From Nelumbo lutea (Eukaryota > Streptophyta > Magnoliopsida > Proteales > Nelumbonaceae), in NCBI GenBank assembly GCA_022828595.1, contig JAKGHH010000004.1, forward strand, positions 77,900,270-77,964,269: a stretch of DNA of 64,000 nucleotides. Direction: 5' to 3'. The translations under genes and the position numbers were made by a program. Below the pieces are notes generated by a model. It had not been told where the DNA came from, searched no databases, and saw only the letters and a program-made list of their open reading frames with translations. Shown piece by piece: positions 23,275 to 35,559 of the stretch (position 1 is its first letter; each line of letters begins with the position of its first letter).

Positions 23275-23674
23275 TTTATTTTTTGCATGTTTTTGTTGGA
23301 TTTTAATGTCATTAGAGATTAAATCCAATGGGTGTTGGATTGATTAATTGCATAATAGAGCACGCTTACACTGTTACACATGCATATTGAAAAAAGGTTT
23401 TAAGGTTTCCACTAAAACTCTTTATTTTGATATGCTTTCTCTCTTTTAAATTTTCTCACATTGGAAAATTATTGAACTTGACTTAGGCTTTTAAATAAGA
23501 GCTTGTTTACACTCTGTAGAAGTATAAAGACTTGGTACGCAACCTACATGCACGCATGTGTGTGACACAATGAAGCGCTTTAGAGGCGCACTTTGCTCAC
23601 ACTCGCATGGTCCTCTAGATAAGACCATATTTTATACATAGAACTAGCAGGGACCCGTGCGATGCATGTGATTT

Positions 23675-24460
23675 ATTAAGAGAAAGCTAAATAATAGAAA
23701 GTGTCATTGTTTTATATTTTTGACTTTTTAAATAATTGATAATTATTCATATTTTATATACTACTTTTAATAAAATTTTTATAATAAAAAAATAACAATA
23801 ATTAATCTCAGTTAGTTATATTCATCAAACTAATGAAACTAACCAACCCGATCAACTCGACTCGAGTTAGTCAGCTTTCTAGCATTTTAGGTTAACTTTG
23901 GTTAAAAAATTTCCCATTTCAACCAATTTGGATCAGTTTTACTTTGGCCATTTGTAAATCGACCAAAACTGAATGACCTAACCATGGATATATATTAATA
24001 TCTTATATTTTAAATATAATTTTTAATATGGAAAAGTGAGAATTTTCCCATATTTCTTAGTCTAAAATGCTTTATATCATAAATCTAAATTTTAATTTAT
24101 TTTTTAATAATTGCATTGTAATTTTTAAAATTAAATCAAACTTTTAAGTTTAAATCTTTGGAAGAAACTGAACAAACCAAAAAATCAACCCAAATGGATA
24201 CAACTTGAGTGGGTCAGTTTTCACAAAAAGGTTAGTTGGTTTCAGCTGACCAACTCACGAGGTCAATTTGGTTGGTCAAATAGCCTACGACCAAACTGAA
24301 CCAACTCAAGAACTCTCATTATTACAACTAAATTAATAATCTTATCTTTGATAAATAACAATAGTTTAATCTCTGATAATTATTGAAAAATTATAACAAA
24401 AATACACAGTTATTGAAAATATGTTAATAATGAAAAATACAATAATTAAAAAAATTAAAA
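23675..24460. repeat. Internal duplicate X of the Helitron
   Basis: This segment recurs at 25905-25936 plus 26387-27180 with the same order of phrases (GCTAAATAATAGAAA, TTTTATATACTACTTTTAAT, CAACTTGAGTGGGT-like). The second copy is interrupted by a MITE. The interior also carries an AACCAACTCGACC-type low-complexity tract. Confidence 0.7.
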
Positions 24461-25015
24461 AATCTTATAGATTCATCCCTTTACTAAATCTACCCTATAA
24501 TTAGCATTTTACTAAAACACCACTTATAATTTGCAATGGATGTAATCAATCTTCCATTAGATGACAATGGAAAATGTCAGTGTGATCCTAATGTTCATTT
24601 AAACAAATTTAATCAAAAGAAAATAAAAATTACAATACCATTTTTGCCCTTAATAATATTTGGGCAACCACTCTATTAGCTATATTTGGTCAATTTTATT
24701 TTTTATACAAAAAAATGTTAAGGGTATTTTTGGAATAAAAATCATAGGCTTAATGGCAAAACAAACACTCCTTAATGAAAATGTTGGTTAAGGTGGCGTT
24801 TGATTGCACTTTTCAAACGTCTAAATCTGAAATCGTTGCTTTTCAGATGCCACCTTTGTTTGGTGTTGCATTTGAAATAGGGTTTGAAAACTTTTTTCAG
24901 ATCTGAAATTTTTAGACTCAAGCTCGTCACTTAACGCGTTCAGACGCGTTTCAGATGTGGCCTAAAGTAAAATATACCCCTCCCCATTTGACCTCTCACT
25001 TTCATCTTCATACAA

Positions 25016-25073
25016 CTCTCTCTCTCTCTCTCTGCCCGCCTTGTCTTCCCGCCACCACTACTGCAACTTGCAA

Positions 25074-25123
<50 letters not shown>

Positions 25124-25200
25124 CTGTCTTCCTGCCACCACCATTGCAACTTGCAGCGATGGCTCTCTCTCTCTCTCTCTCTCTCCCTCTCTCTCTCTTT
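25016..25200. repeat. CT/GA microsatellites
   Basis: Three CT runs at about 25016-25032, 25074-25120 and 25163-25198 are separated by similar spacers containing GCAACTTGCA. The Arg-Glu or Ser-Leu open frames over them are artefacts. Confidence 0.9.
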
Positions 25201-25274
25201 CACAAAGATCTTGTCTGTAGTTGTAGCGATGAACAATAGCGTAAAGCATGATCGGGAGTCCCAACCTTAGCAAC

Positions 25275-25515
25275 TAGGGGTGGATTCGAGCAGAGCTGAG
25301 CCGAATAGTACCAAGCGGCTCGAATCGAGCTTGAGCTTGGTTCGAGTAGAAAATGCATAAGCTCGAGCTTGGCTTGGCTCGAGCTCGATTTTGAGAAAAA
25401 ATATTTTATAAAAATAAAAATTATATATAAAAAATTTTTATTTTATATTTAAAAAATTATGAATTATAATATTTTATTATATATATATATATTATTTTTT
25501 ATAATTATATTATAT

Positions 25516-25547
<32 letters not shown>

Positions 25548-25682
25548 TCGAGCTGGCTCACGAGCCTCATGAGCCGAGCTCTAGTAGGCTTGAGCTTGGC
25601 TCGTTTAATAATCAAGCCACTGATTTGGGCTCGAGCTCAAGCTCGAGCAGATCGTGAAAAGCTCAGCTCGTTGCCACCCCTA
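25275..25682. mobile_element. hAT-type MITE with GAGCTCGAGC interior
   Basis: The ends are TAGGGGTGG and CCACCCCTA. The flanks TTAGCAAC and TCAACAAC are an 8-bp duplication with two differences. The interior is rich in GCTCGAGC words with an AT microsatellite in the centre. The same family occurs at 51026. It is nested inside the 23644-28668 Helitron. Confidence 0.7.
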
Positions 25683-25936
25683 TCAACAACAGTCGTAGCC
25701 CCAACGTAGGCCCTGTGGCTTTGCCGCGACGGTAGCCGTTGTGGCAGCCTTGGGTGTTGTCAGCGGTGGCAAAGGGAAGAAGGAGAAGTAGCACACCAAA
25801 TTGAGGGAACACCATCGCCGTGCCATCACCTATTGCATGCTCGTTGGTCTTCGACAGTATCGAAAATTTACCCTCCCTACTCGTGTTGACACGAACGACG
25901 ACAATTTATTTATTAATGAAGGCTAAATAATAGAAA

Positions 25937-26386
25937 GGGTCATTTACTAAAATATCCCTTATAGTTTCATGGATATACTAAAATCTACCATATAGTTAGC
26001 ATTTTACTAAAACACCATTTATAATTTGCAATGGGTTTAATCAATCTTCCATTAGATGACAATGGAAAATGATAGTTTTGACCCTAATGATCATTTAAAT
26101 AAATTTAATTAAAAGAAAATAAAAATAAAAATATCATTTTTGCCCTTAATAAGATATGGGCAACCACTCTATTGGTTATATTTGGTCAATTTTTTGTACA
26201 AAAAAGTGTTAAAGGTATTTTTGGAATAACAAATCATGGGCCTAATGGCCAAACAAGCACTCCTTAATGAAAGGTTGATTAAGTAAATAAGTTGTAAAAT
26301 ATATGGGATGTTTTAGTAAAATGAAAGCTATAAGGTAGGTTTAAGTAAATATGTAAAACTATAAGGTGTTTTCTAGTAAATGACGC
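25937..26386. mobile_element. Mutator-like MITE (9-bp duplication)
   Basis: The ends are GGGTCATTTACTAAAA and the complement of GCGTCATTTACTAGAAA. It is flanked by a perfect 9-bp repeat TAATAGAAA (25928-25936 and 26387-26395). The sister segment at about 23688-23705 shows the unoccupied site. A 9-bp duplication fits Mutator-like elements. A second, partial copy is at about 24460-24790. Confidence 0.8.
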
Positions 26387-27019
26387 TAATAGAAACACAT
26401 AAGAGTATACAATTGTTTTATATTTTCAACTTTTTAATAATTAATAATTATTCATATTTTATATACTACTTTTAATAAATTTTTTATAATACAAAAATAA
26501 CAATAATTAATTTCAGTTAGTTTTATTCATCAAACTAATGAAATCGACCAACCTGATCAGCTCAACTCGAGTTGGTCAACTTTCTAGCATTTTAGGTTAA
26601 CTTTGGTTAAAAAATTTTCCATTTCGACCAATTTGGATCGGTTTCACTTTGGCCATTTGTAAACCGACAAAAATCGAATGACCTAACCATGGATATATAT
26701 TAATATGCTATATTTTAAATATAATTTTTAATATGGAAAAGTGAGAAATTTCCCATATTTCTTCGTTTAAAATGTTTTATATCATAAATATAATTTTTTA
26801 TTATTTTAATAATTGCACTGTCATTTTTAAAATTAAATTAAAATTTTAAGTTTAAATATTTTGAACCGACTGGCCAAACCAAAAAATCGACCCAAACCGA
26901 TACAACATGAGTGGGTTGTTTTTCACAAAAGGTCAGTCGGTTTCAATTAACCAACTCCCCAACCTGACTAGGTCAATTAGGTTGGCCAAATAGCCTACAA
27001 CCGAACCAAACCAACTAAT

Positions 27020-28490
27020 GAACACTTATAATTTTAGCTAAATTAATAGTCTCATCTCTCATAAATAACAATAGTTTAATCTCCAATAATTATTGAAAAT
27101 CTATTGTGAAAATACACAATTATTGAAAATATATTGATAATGAAAAAAATACAATAATTACAAAAAGACAATAAGTACTAAAAATATATTAACTTAGTCA
27201 ATAAATAGTATAATCTCAAATGATAGTTTAATATTTAATAAATATTAATCAATAAGTTATAACAAATATACAATAAATACAATAAGTACAATAAATTAAA
27301 TTTTAAAATTTCAATAATATTATTTTAATATCCAATAATTATTGAAAGTTTTCTATTAAATTAATAAAACAAAATAAATTTATACATAATCATTGAAAAT
27401 ACATTTATCACAAAAATCAATAAATAATTACTGAAACACAATAAGTATTAATTTTAGTATATATAATTCTACAATAAATATAGATTAAGAGTTTAAAATT
27501 ATTATTAATAAATACTATTTTTTTGAAAGTTATTTACTCAAATTATTACTTGATATAAGTGAAATTAGTTATTTACAATATTATGTAAAAATACTGAATT
27601 CTTATTAATTTCAATATTATGTTATAATTATTTTTCTACTTTTCAGATTTTTTTTTTAAATTTATAACATAATTTCTTTATTTTAATTATTTAAGATCTA
27701 GTTATGTTAAATATTTTGTTATTTAAAATATTTAGTTATTTAAATACTTAAATATTTAAAATTTAAAATATTAATTCTTTATTGATATTAATTATCCATA
27801 AAATCATAATTTAGACTATTATTACATAATTTCATTATTAATTTTGTAATATATTAAATTATTATTAATTTCAATATTATGTTATAATTTTTTTTCTAAT
27901 TTTCAGTTTTTTTTATTTATTACATACTTTCATTATTTTAACTATTGAAAATCTAGTTATGTTAAATATTTTGGTATTTCAAATATTAATTAATTATTGA
28001 ATTTAATTATCCATAAAATCATAATTTATACTATTATTACATAATTTCATTATTAATTTTGTAATATATTAAATTGTTATTAATTTCAATATTATGTTAT
28101 AATTATTTTTCTACTTCGGAGATTTTTTTTTTAAATTTTTTACATAAATTTGTTATTTTAACTATTTAAAATTAAGTTACTTAAATACTTAGTTGTTTAA
28201 ATATTTAAATAATCTCTAAAATATTTAAATAATTCTTAATCTTTTTAATTCAAACTTTCTTTAAATAGATATAGATAAAAAGTATGGGAGATGATACATA
28301 TGAATTAGAGATAATTTAGGAGAGAAACTCTCTACTAAATTAAAGATAATTTTGGAGATAAATAGGAATTAGAGATAATTTTGGAGATATATAGGAAATA
28401 GAGGTAATTTTTGAAGAAAGTGGGGGATAGTGGGGAGGTAGTTTAGGAGAAATTTTAGGAGAAGAGATTATTTAGGTTATTGGGCAAGTG
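27020..28490. other. Very AT-rich part of the Helitron
   Basis: This is about 1.5 kb of almost pure A/T with repeated phrases such as TTATTAATTTCAATATTATG, seen three times near 27605, 27862 and 28079. There is no gene. Confidence 0.6.
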
Positions 28491-28574
28491 CATCTCATTG
28501 GTTGTTTTCAAAATGACATGGAATAAAACAAAATAAAAAATTCAAAAAAAGGAGAAACTTTCTTGACCAATTTG

Positions 28575-28580
<6 letters not shown>

Positions 28581-28652
<72 letters not shown>
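28581..28652. repeat. (TA)n(GATA)n microsatellite
   Basis: A TA run is followed by about ten GATA units close to the 5' end of the reverse-oriented Helitron. Helitron 2 (50319) also begins with a long TA run just inside its TC end. Confidence 0.9.
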
Positions 28653-28668
28653 GATGTATAGATATAGA

Positions 28669-29588
28669 TTCATATGACATTGTGATGATATGTGATGCAA
28701 TGACACAAAAAAAAAAATTGTAGGCCACGATTTTTAATCGCAAATTGTAGTTAGTTTGCAAATCACAAATCATGACTTGAAAATTTTTAATTGCAATTTG
28801 TGATTCATAAGTTGAAATTAAGAACTTGCATCTGATCAGAACCACACATAAGGGTGCATTGGAGGTTGAACCGTGACCATTAACGTTTTTAAGTTAATCC
28901 AACGATCAAAACCTAATCATGTATAATCAAAAGATATTATTCAAACTTCAATAGTCATTAACTATTAACTAACTATGAATAGTTATAGAATTTGAATTTG
29001 TGACTATATAAAGAGCCTCTTCAACAGGCACACTCCCTTTCAATATGACTCTCGAGAATCTATAAAACAATGTAAACCGGGCTAGTTGAACACATAAGTT
29101 TTCGCTACTTTTCACTACACAAACACTCTTGTCTCTCATAGTCAAAACTACCGTTGTCTCATAGAAGGTTTCATTGGAGATTCAACTCTTCATATTGTAG
29201 CTTCTCACCCAAGGCCCTGTTCTATATTGGAAATGAATTTACTAGTAACCTAATAACAAACTCAAATAAAATTGAGTGGGGGCAAATAACGTTCTAAATA
29301 TGATGTCTTTAGATACCCCTTGGAGTTTCTCCTCCAACATTTTGTAACTATTTTTCTAACATGATCCAATTGGGTTTGAGTCACTTTTTAGGTTTTTTTT
29401 TTTCGATGACAAATGTGTATCTCCAACATTTATGGGTGGAAGAGCTCGGTTTTGAATCTCACCGATGGAGTAAAGTTTGAGTTAGGATCTCAAAGAAATG
29501 AAAAAAAAAAAAGATTCCAGGATAGGTACCGGGAAAATAAAATTTCCCTAGTCCCTAGATAAATTTGAAAAAAGAACATAGGTTTCCC
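28669..29588. other. Duplicated spacer between copies, no gene
   Basis: This is spacer shared with 49706-50318 and 51920-52301. No coding sequence was recognised. The uninterrupted A29286/T29287 junction is the empty site for the Helitron at 50319. Confidence 0.6.
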
Positions 29589-30188
29589 TAGAGGTGTAAA
29601 TCGGGCTAGCTCAACACAAACCAGTATGACGGAACGTAGGCCATGCTAAGCATGACACGATTGTATGGGTCGTGCCCAGCCTGGGTTGGCACAACACGGC
29701 GGCCAACATGCTAGCATGACCTAACCTGGCCCACAACACAACCCATATAAAATATATAAAATTTTATTTTCAATTTTACTGTACTATTTCATTTTATTAT
29801 TGCATATATAAACAATTGTATACATCAAAATTCATATAAAATAAAATTTTAAGACTGTTTTTTTTTTATTTTTTGTCCATTTTGCTAATTTACTTTAAAT
29901 TTTTTATTTTTTATAATTTTCTTAAGAAAACATACCTCTCATGACTTGGCCTGATCCATGGCTTGGCTTGGCCCCAGGCTTGACCCGCAGACCAACCCAT
30001 CCCACGACACAACACAACATGGGCCTGTGTGGGTCATGCTAAGCCGACCCCTTGATGTATCCCAAGAGAGGGAAGCACGACCCAGCTCGGCCATGGGTTG
30101 GCACAACACGACTTGGCAAAAGCATGAGCCACCCATAGGTTGTGCCATGCCGACCAAACACAAGTACACGACCCGATTTACACCTCTA
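29589..30188. mobile_element. hAT-type MITE, 600 bp
   Basis: Perfect inverted ends TAGAGGTGTAAATCGGG are flanked by a perfect 8-bp duplication GGTTTCCC (29581-29588 and 30189-30196). The interior is rich in GGCC/CATGCT words and is non-coding. A truncated sister lies at 52302. Confidence 0.88.
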
Positions 30189-30225
30189 GGTTTCCCCCTC
30201 TCAAAATCCCGAAAATGAATGCCCC

Positions 30226-32650
30226 CTTAGATCTTCCGCAAATCCCTGAGCATGAGTATGGAGGATGGTTGAGCCCTAAGATTGTGTTAGTACCCTATGA
30301 CATGGTTTTTAAAAACGAACTGGTGACCAAACCAGTCAAGGGTCTGGTTACCGGTTCGAATGGTCTGATCGTTCGACCCGAACGGCTAGCTTGCTCTGAC
30401 AAAAAAAAATGAAAAAATTGGAAAATGGTCAAAACCGTTCAAATAGTTTGAATGGTTAACCGGCCGGTTCAGCGATTTGCTGACCAAAATCAACGGTTTT
30501 GAGGGAAAAAGCGGTTTTGGAGAAAAATGGAACTGGTTAGGTGACCGATTCCCGATTTTTCTGGTCCGGCCCGGTTTTGAAAACAGTGTCCTGTGACACT
30601 TGTTATTTAACATGGACTTAGTTCTTGTTACTTGTTACATAAACAAAGCTATATGGTTTTTCCTTAAAAGAGGGAATACTTCACAACCTATGTAGATGTT
30701 GTTAGAGTGTGGACTCATAAATTCATACCCTGTCATTGTGGTCATAGGGTCCCTCCTTTTTAGCTATCTTCTAAGAGAAAGGATCCCCCATTCATTCTAC
30801 TCTTAGCACCCAACCCTCTTTGGGAAGAAAGGAGATAGTGACAAAAGGAGAAATAACTCTAGCCTCTGTAGTCTAGTACTAGAGTAAGCGAAAAACTCCA
30901 TTGAGAAAAATACAAAAACCTTTGCAAAATACTACAAACTATTAGCCCACATTCAAGAGTCCATAAGAAGAAACAACAGTTTAAGAAGGCAAAAAGGAGG
31001 GTGAACTGAATAGCTGATCAACCAACCTTTTGGGAATGCTCTACTTGGCTTGAAATCGAAAGAGGCGTTCATGGCAATGGGTTCTGCAGGTATCATTTAG
31101 TTTAGTTTAGTTGTTATTATTATTTTGATGCATGCTTTTGTTGACATTCAGTCAACCAATAGATGTTTGCTTTAGAGTATTTGGTGACAGACAATGTCCA
31201 TGCTATTTCAGCCTATGATACCGGAACATTTCCTCCTCAACGGTGTTCGTTTCCAGGTGGTTTCGTCAACTGCTTAGCCGGAAACTCCTCCGTGGCGTGG
31301 AGCCCTACATTGCAATGCATCATATTTTGTTAGCCCATGCGCCAAGTGATTTCCTTCTAACCAGCTCTGAAGCTTGGTGATATGAATGACAAATTAACCA
31401 AGTAATTGAGTGCATTGAAGAGTTGTTTAATTTGTAGGACAAGCAGAAAGGTTGGATTGGCTTAAGTGTGTAAGGCTTCTAGTGTAGCCCCATGACAAAC
31501 TCCATAGCAAATGTTGTAGCATTGCAAAGAGACACATATTTCTTCCATGGTTAGTAAGTGAATAGAAACTATACTTTTCTCTCCATGCATCTAATTTACA
31601 TTCTATAATAACACCAGAGAAGATTTTTAGATAGCTGACTCTCTCGATGGATGGAGAGAGTTTAACAGTTCATTATATATATAGAGGTGGTTTACAATAG
31701 TGTCGTATTTGACTAGGATACAACTTTTGATAGGATTACAGATTACAAGATAACTCACGATAGGATTACAGATTACAAAAATGCAATGCAAGGTTCAAGG
31801 TTGTCAATCAATCAGTTGGTCTTCAGAGACTACCATGTGATCATGAATAAGAGAGTTGGGGTAAGGCTTCCAATCCTTCACTAGAACTGAATCTCAACTT
31901 GTAAAAGGGTTATCAGATTTTATCGGTTGACTGTAAAGTTTTCAGGTTCCCCTCTCGACTTTGAGTAATATTCTAGAGCATCTAGATTGCTATAGAATGA
32001 TGTTTGGAAACAAATTCTTTAACTCTCTTCAACAATGAATTGCAGTTAACAAAGATAAGACATTCTCGAGTCAGTTCTCACAAGATTCGCCGACCACCTT
32101 CAACCCAGTTGGCTTGCAGGAATTGCTGCTTAAATATTTCAAGAAAATGGTAAATTAATATGCCTCCATTATACTCCCATAACTGTTTCATCTCACCACT
32201 CTCATCACATTAACAAAACCACTAGTCAAATTCTACAATTCACCTTAATAGATACCCAAGAAGCTTCCTTGTCATCTGTAATCAGGTTACTTAATGACAC
32301 TTCTAGGATATATTACTTGAATGGGTTCATGAAAAGCATGCTTAATTCCATAAGCTGGAGCTCAAATGGTTTCTTATGCATCCCTTCAGAATATGAATTA
32401 ATCTGACAGTCTGACTTGTTTGTGGTATTTGTAGGAATGGATCAAATACCAGAGGATACTTTGCTACTTTGTTTGGTCATTCTTAGACGTCTTTGAGGTT
32501 CACATTAGTGGGTATCAGTCACATTATGGGCTTGTTCATGTAGACTTTGAGGCTAAGAAGTTTAAGAGAACCAAATTAGCTTAGTGGTAATCCAATTTCT
32601 TCAAGAACAAAAGCATTAGGACAGGAAGATGAGGGCTAAATCCTAATCTT
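30226..32650 (+). pseudogene. Beta-glucosidase copy 2, remnant of exons 6-12
   Basis: Exon remnants in order: exon 6 near 30228-30290 ([13 protein letters not shown]), exon 7 near 31165-31350, exon 8 near 31439-31553, exon 9 near 31798-31945, exon 10 near 32046-32152, exon 11 near 32285-32362 and exon 12 near 32435-32650. Exons 1-5 are absent. Exon 7 has lost the segment with the acid/base Glu (TTINEP). Exon 8 has stops inside SVxGF-like sequence. Exon 10 lacks its NYYGNP part. The reading frame is broken many times. It lies in the duplicated block and only its exon 10 survives in the other block. Confidence 0.85.
30301..30590. mobile_element. Small inverted-repeat element inside pseudogene 2
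   Basis: The ends TGGTTTTTAAAAACGAACTGG-like and the complement of CACTGTTTTCAAAACCGG are inverted. The flanks CCTATGACA and CCTGTGACA resemble a 9-bp duplication with one change. The interior is CCGGTTC-rich. A related stretch sits at about 43595-43890 in intron 10 of copy 3. Confidence 0.5.
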
Positions 32651-32697
32651 CAGAGTAGGCTAGATGGTTACCCTTGGTGTGTATGGTTCCTACAACT

Positions 32698-33505
32698 AAG
32701 GCCAAGTTTGGGAGTGCTTATGTTAAAAATAAGTGCTTAAAAACAAGTGCTTATTCGAATAAGCACTTATTTACACTTGGCACCTAGCCTTTTCAAGTGC
32801 TTATTTTAAAAAATAAGCACTTATTTTATATTGAACGTTTGGTGGTTTTTTTCTCCAATAAGCACTTGTGACTCTTTTGTCCTTCATTTTCTTTCAAAAT
32901 TTGAAAATATTCAATAAAAAATGAATGGATAAAAGTACATTGATAGAATAGCTTTTGTAAAAGTCCTTTCATAAAATTACTTTGATAAAAGTACTTTTGC
33001 AAAAGTGTTTTCGTAAAAGTACTTTTATAAATGTGCTTTCATAAAAATACTCTTATAAAGTACTTTTTAAAAGTGCTTTCATAAAAATACTTTCATAAAA
33101 ATACTTTTATAAAAGCGCTTTTGTAAAAGTGCTCTCATAAAAGAACTTTTGTATAAGCGTTTTCATGTAAAAATACTTTTATAAATTGCTTTCAGGTAAA
33201 AGTGCTTTTATAAAAGTGTTTTCATAACAGTGCTTTAGTAAAAATAATAATGTTGCTAGAAGTAACAATATTGAAAGGGTATAATTAGTATTCTAAAAAT
33301 TTACTGAGGACACTTTTGGGAGAGAAACTTTTGAATAAGTGATTATTACTTTAAAAAAGCTGGAAATTTGGGCTTAAAAATAAGCCCTTATTTTTAAAAT
33401 AAGCACTTATTTCAGGCTTTTTTCCTAAATACCAAAAAGTGCTTAATAATGTGGTCCCAACCCAAATAAGCACTTATTTTTAATCACTCCCAAACATAAC
33501 CTAAC
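32698..33505. mobile_element. Inverted-repeat element with a 25-bp-scale internal repeat
   Basis: The left end (CCAAGTTTGGGAGTGCTTAT) and right end (complement of TATGTTTGGGAGTGATTAAA) form a terminal inverted repeat of about 40 bp containing AATAAGTGCTTA. Between 32930 and 33240 short words such as AAAAGTGCTTTCATAAAA and AAAAGTACTTTTGTAAAA alternate about fifteen times. No coding. The sister copy is at 52677. Confidence 0.65.
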
Positions 33506-34157
33506 AATTCATTAATTAGAGGGCACCATATGAAACCACACAACTTATTAATTATGAAAAGGAGTTCAGGAACTTTTTTCAGGGAATTGTGTGAAACCTC
33601 CGTTAATTACATAGGTTTACTAGTAGTGACAAACAAAGAATGTGAAAGTATAGCTTTTGACTAATCACGTACAGCACCCCTGAATTTTGATGCATACTAC
33701 CTGATTGGTCACCTCATTGGTTGTAGGTTTTTCCGGTATCATCCTTTTCCATTATCATAGTTGAACTCTTTTTTTTTTTTTAACTTTAGTGTTAGCATTC
33801 TTACCCACTTTCGCTTTCGTAGGTAAAGAAAGGCATGAAGGGGTTAATGTTTTTGATGAGTCCAAGAGATCTGATACTCTTCAGAAAATTCGCTTACCAT
33901 GAGACCCATTATAGTGGAATAAAAACATAGGAAAGTTGGTCAATACCCCACAAGATACCGACAAACGAATGGGCTCTTAATTAAATTCACTGATTTAAGA
34001 AACGACTTTGACAAGGATGATTGGCTATTCAATTAACCATTGCCAATGGTTCAGCAATTACAGTGATTATGATGCTCAGTTGACATTCCTCCTATATAGA
34101 AGGCAATGTGTCCAAATCCGTAAAAGTGCAATCTCTCAGTGGCATTGGGATGCAAGT

Positions 34158-34376
34158 TAGGCTTAGTTTGGAAAAGGAGTATGTGTAGAGTGTAAAATTT
34201 AAATGTTTTATATTATTTTATATGTATTTGAACTGTACATATTTGTATTTGTACCTTGTCCAAACTTGGTTCGGAAGGAGTATAAATACAAATACGTAGA
34301 GTGCAAAACCTTACATTTTGTATGTATTTGCACTGTACAAATTTGTATTTGTACTCTTTCCAAAGCCTAGGCGGAT
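34158..34376. mobile_element. MITE-like inverted repeat, partly doubled
   Basis: Inverted ends TAGGCTTAGTTTGGAAA and the complement of CTAGGCTTTGGAAAG enclose TACAAATAC/GTATTTG words. The sister at 54130-54245 has a single shorter unit (AGGCTCCGTTTGGAAGGAGT to ACTCCTTCCAAACTAAGCCT). The left copy seems to be one element inside another. Confidence 0.55.
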
Positions 34377-34399
34377 TTGGGTTGAGGTTTTTTCAAAAT

Positions 34400-35121
34400 T
34401 TGAATAGATACAGCCGGATGCAGTATAAAGCAAGGGTCTAAATATTAATGAGGCTGTATCGGCTTGTATTTAGTTGCACCTTTATTTTTATTTTTATTTT
34501 TTAAATTTTTTCTAATTGGTTCAGAAGAATTGGTTTAAGGCCTATTTATCCCTGAACCAGGTCAGACCTCAAAACACCCACTATAGGAGTATAACGGGGT
34601 CACTGATATTGGTCGACATGCCCCAATACGTTTCATACTTTGAACCTTGGTGTAAAGTTGGGCCAACCTGAATTCACCCATGTACGCTTTGCTCCATCCC
34701 CATCCCAAAGAGTCCGATCTCTTACCTACAAGAACTCTGCCCACATTTGCCCAAATAGTATCACAGCCACATGTGAAGAATATTATACACAGGAAACGTG
34801 GACAGAGTTTTTGTGGGCAGGAGATCCGGAGTCCACCCCGAATCCCTGCATCTCACGTCATTATTCATTAAGCCATTTTGTATTTTGGATTTTATACCAA
34901 CATTTCACCACCACCACATGTGCATTATCGTATTCGTACAGCGCATAACCATCGCCACATGCTTTGAGTTACTCGTCATTGATGTTTCAAGTTTTACAAC
35001 GGAGGATGAATCTAAGCCTCTCTCCTACCTTCTTCCAAAGTTTATTCTTTATAATTGCTTCTGTCGTTATTCAGTCTCAGCATGGAAAAGTAGAAAAGTA
35101 AAAAAGTAGTCAGAGTAAGAG
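34400..35121. promoter_or_regulatory. Conserved 5' flank of beta-glucosidase copy 3
   Basis: This 5' flank is nearly the same as 54250-54945 in front of copy 5, so it contains the shared upstream region. A TTTATAAT motif lies at about 35048, some 74 bases before the start codon. Open frames over it are not conserved between copies and are rejected as genes. Confidence 0.35.
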
Positions 35122-35559
35122 ATGTGGAGACTCTGCTTGCTGCTTCTGCTTCTAACTGTAGAAGTAGGAGGTTTGGGCCAAAAGAGCCCCAAATTTAGCC
35201 GAGACGACTTCCCCTCCGACTTTGTTTTCGGTGCTGGAACTTCAGTTTATCAGGTCTGTCTGCAACTAACCATTTCATCACATAATTTCTCTATCTGACC
35301 GAAGAGAATATACATAAAAAGCGTCGAAGTAACAAAAGAATAGGAAAATTGAAGAAATAGCTGTGGTTTTGACCATTGGTGAGTGAGTATGTAGGCTGAA
35401 GGTGCAGTAGCAGAAGACGGAAGAGCTCCTTCTATTTGGGACTTCTTCACTCACCAAGGTGAATCCGTCTTTTTCTTCTATTTATTATCTGAAGATTTAC
35501 ACAATGTAATTTTTATGATTAATTTCTAACTTCTGGGGGGTATTCTACAACGTAAACTG

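Larger units (their letters stand above)
23644..28668 (-). mobile_element. Helitron (non-autonomous, about 5 kb), reverse orientation
   Basis: On the minus strand the element starts TCTATATCTATAC and ends GCATCGCACGGGTCCCTGCTAG, with a palindrome-like region before the CTAG terminus. It sits exactly between A23643 and T28669. The duplicated block has the uninterrupted site TAGAATTCATATGAG at 49701-49715. The interior is AT-rich, has no Rep/helicase ORF and contains two other transposons. Helitrons insert between A and T without target duplication, as seen here. Confidence 0.8.

Noticed and set aside
24940..25273. Open frames rich in Arg-Glu or Ser-Leu on both strands
   Set aside because: They are translations of CT/GA microsatellites and have no other content.
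28495..28845. 116-codon minus-strand open frame
   Set aside because: It runs through the TA/GATA microsatellite and gives YLSIYLSIYL-type repeats; it is not a protein.
32930..33240. CRISPR-like array of short repeats
   Set aside because: The units are imperfect, have no unique spacers of fixed length and belong to an inverted-repeat element; the genome is a plant.
34562..35109. Overlapping open frames in the 5' flank of copies 3 and 5
   Set aside because: The frames are not conserved between the two nearly identical flanks and resemble nothing known.
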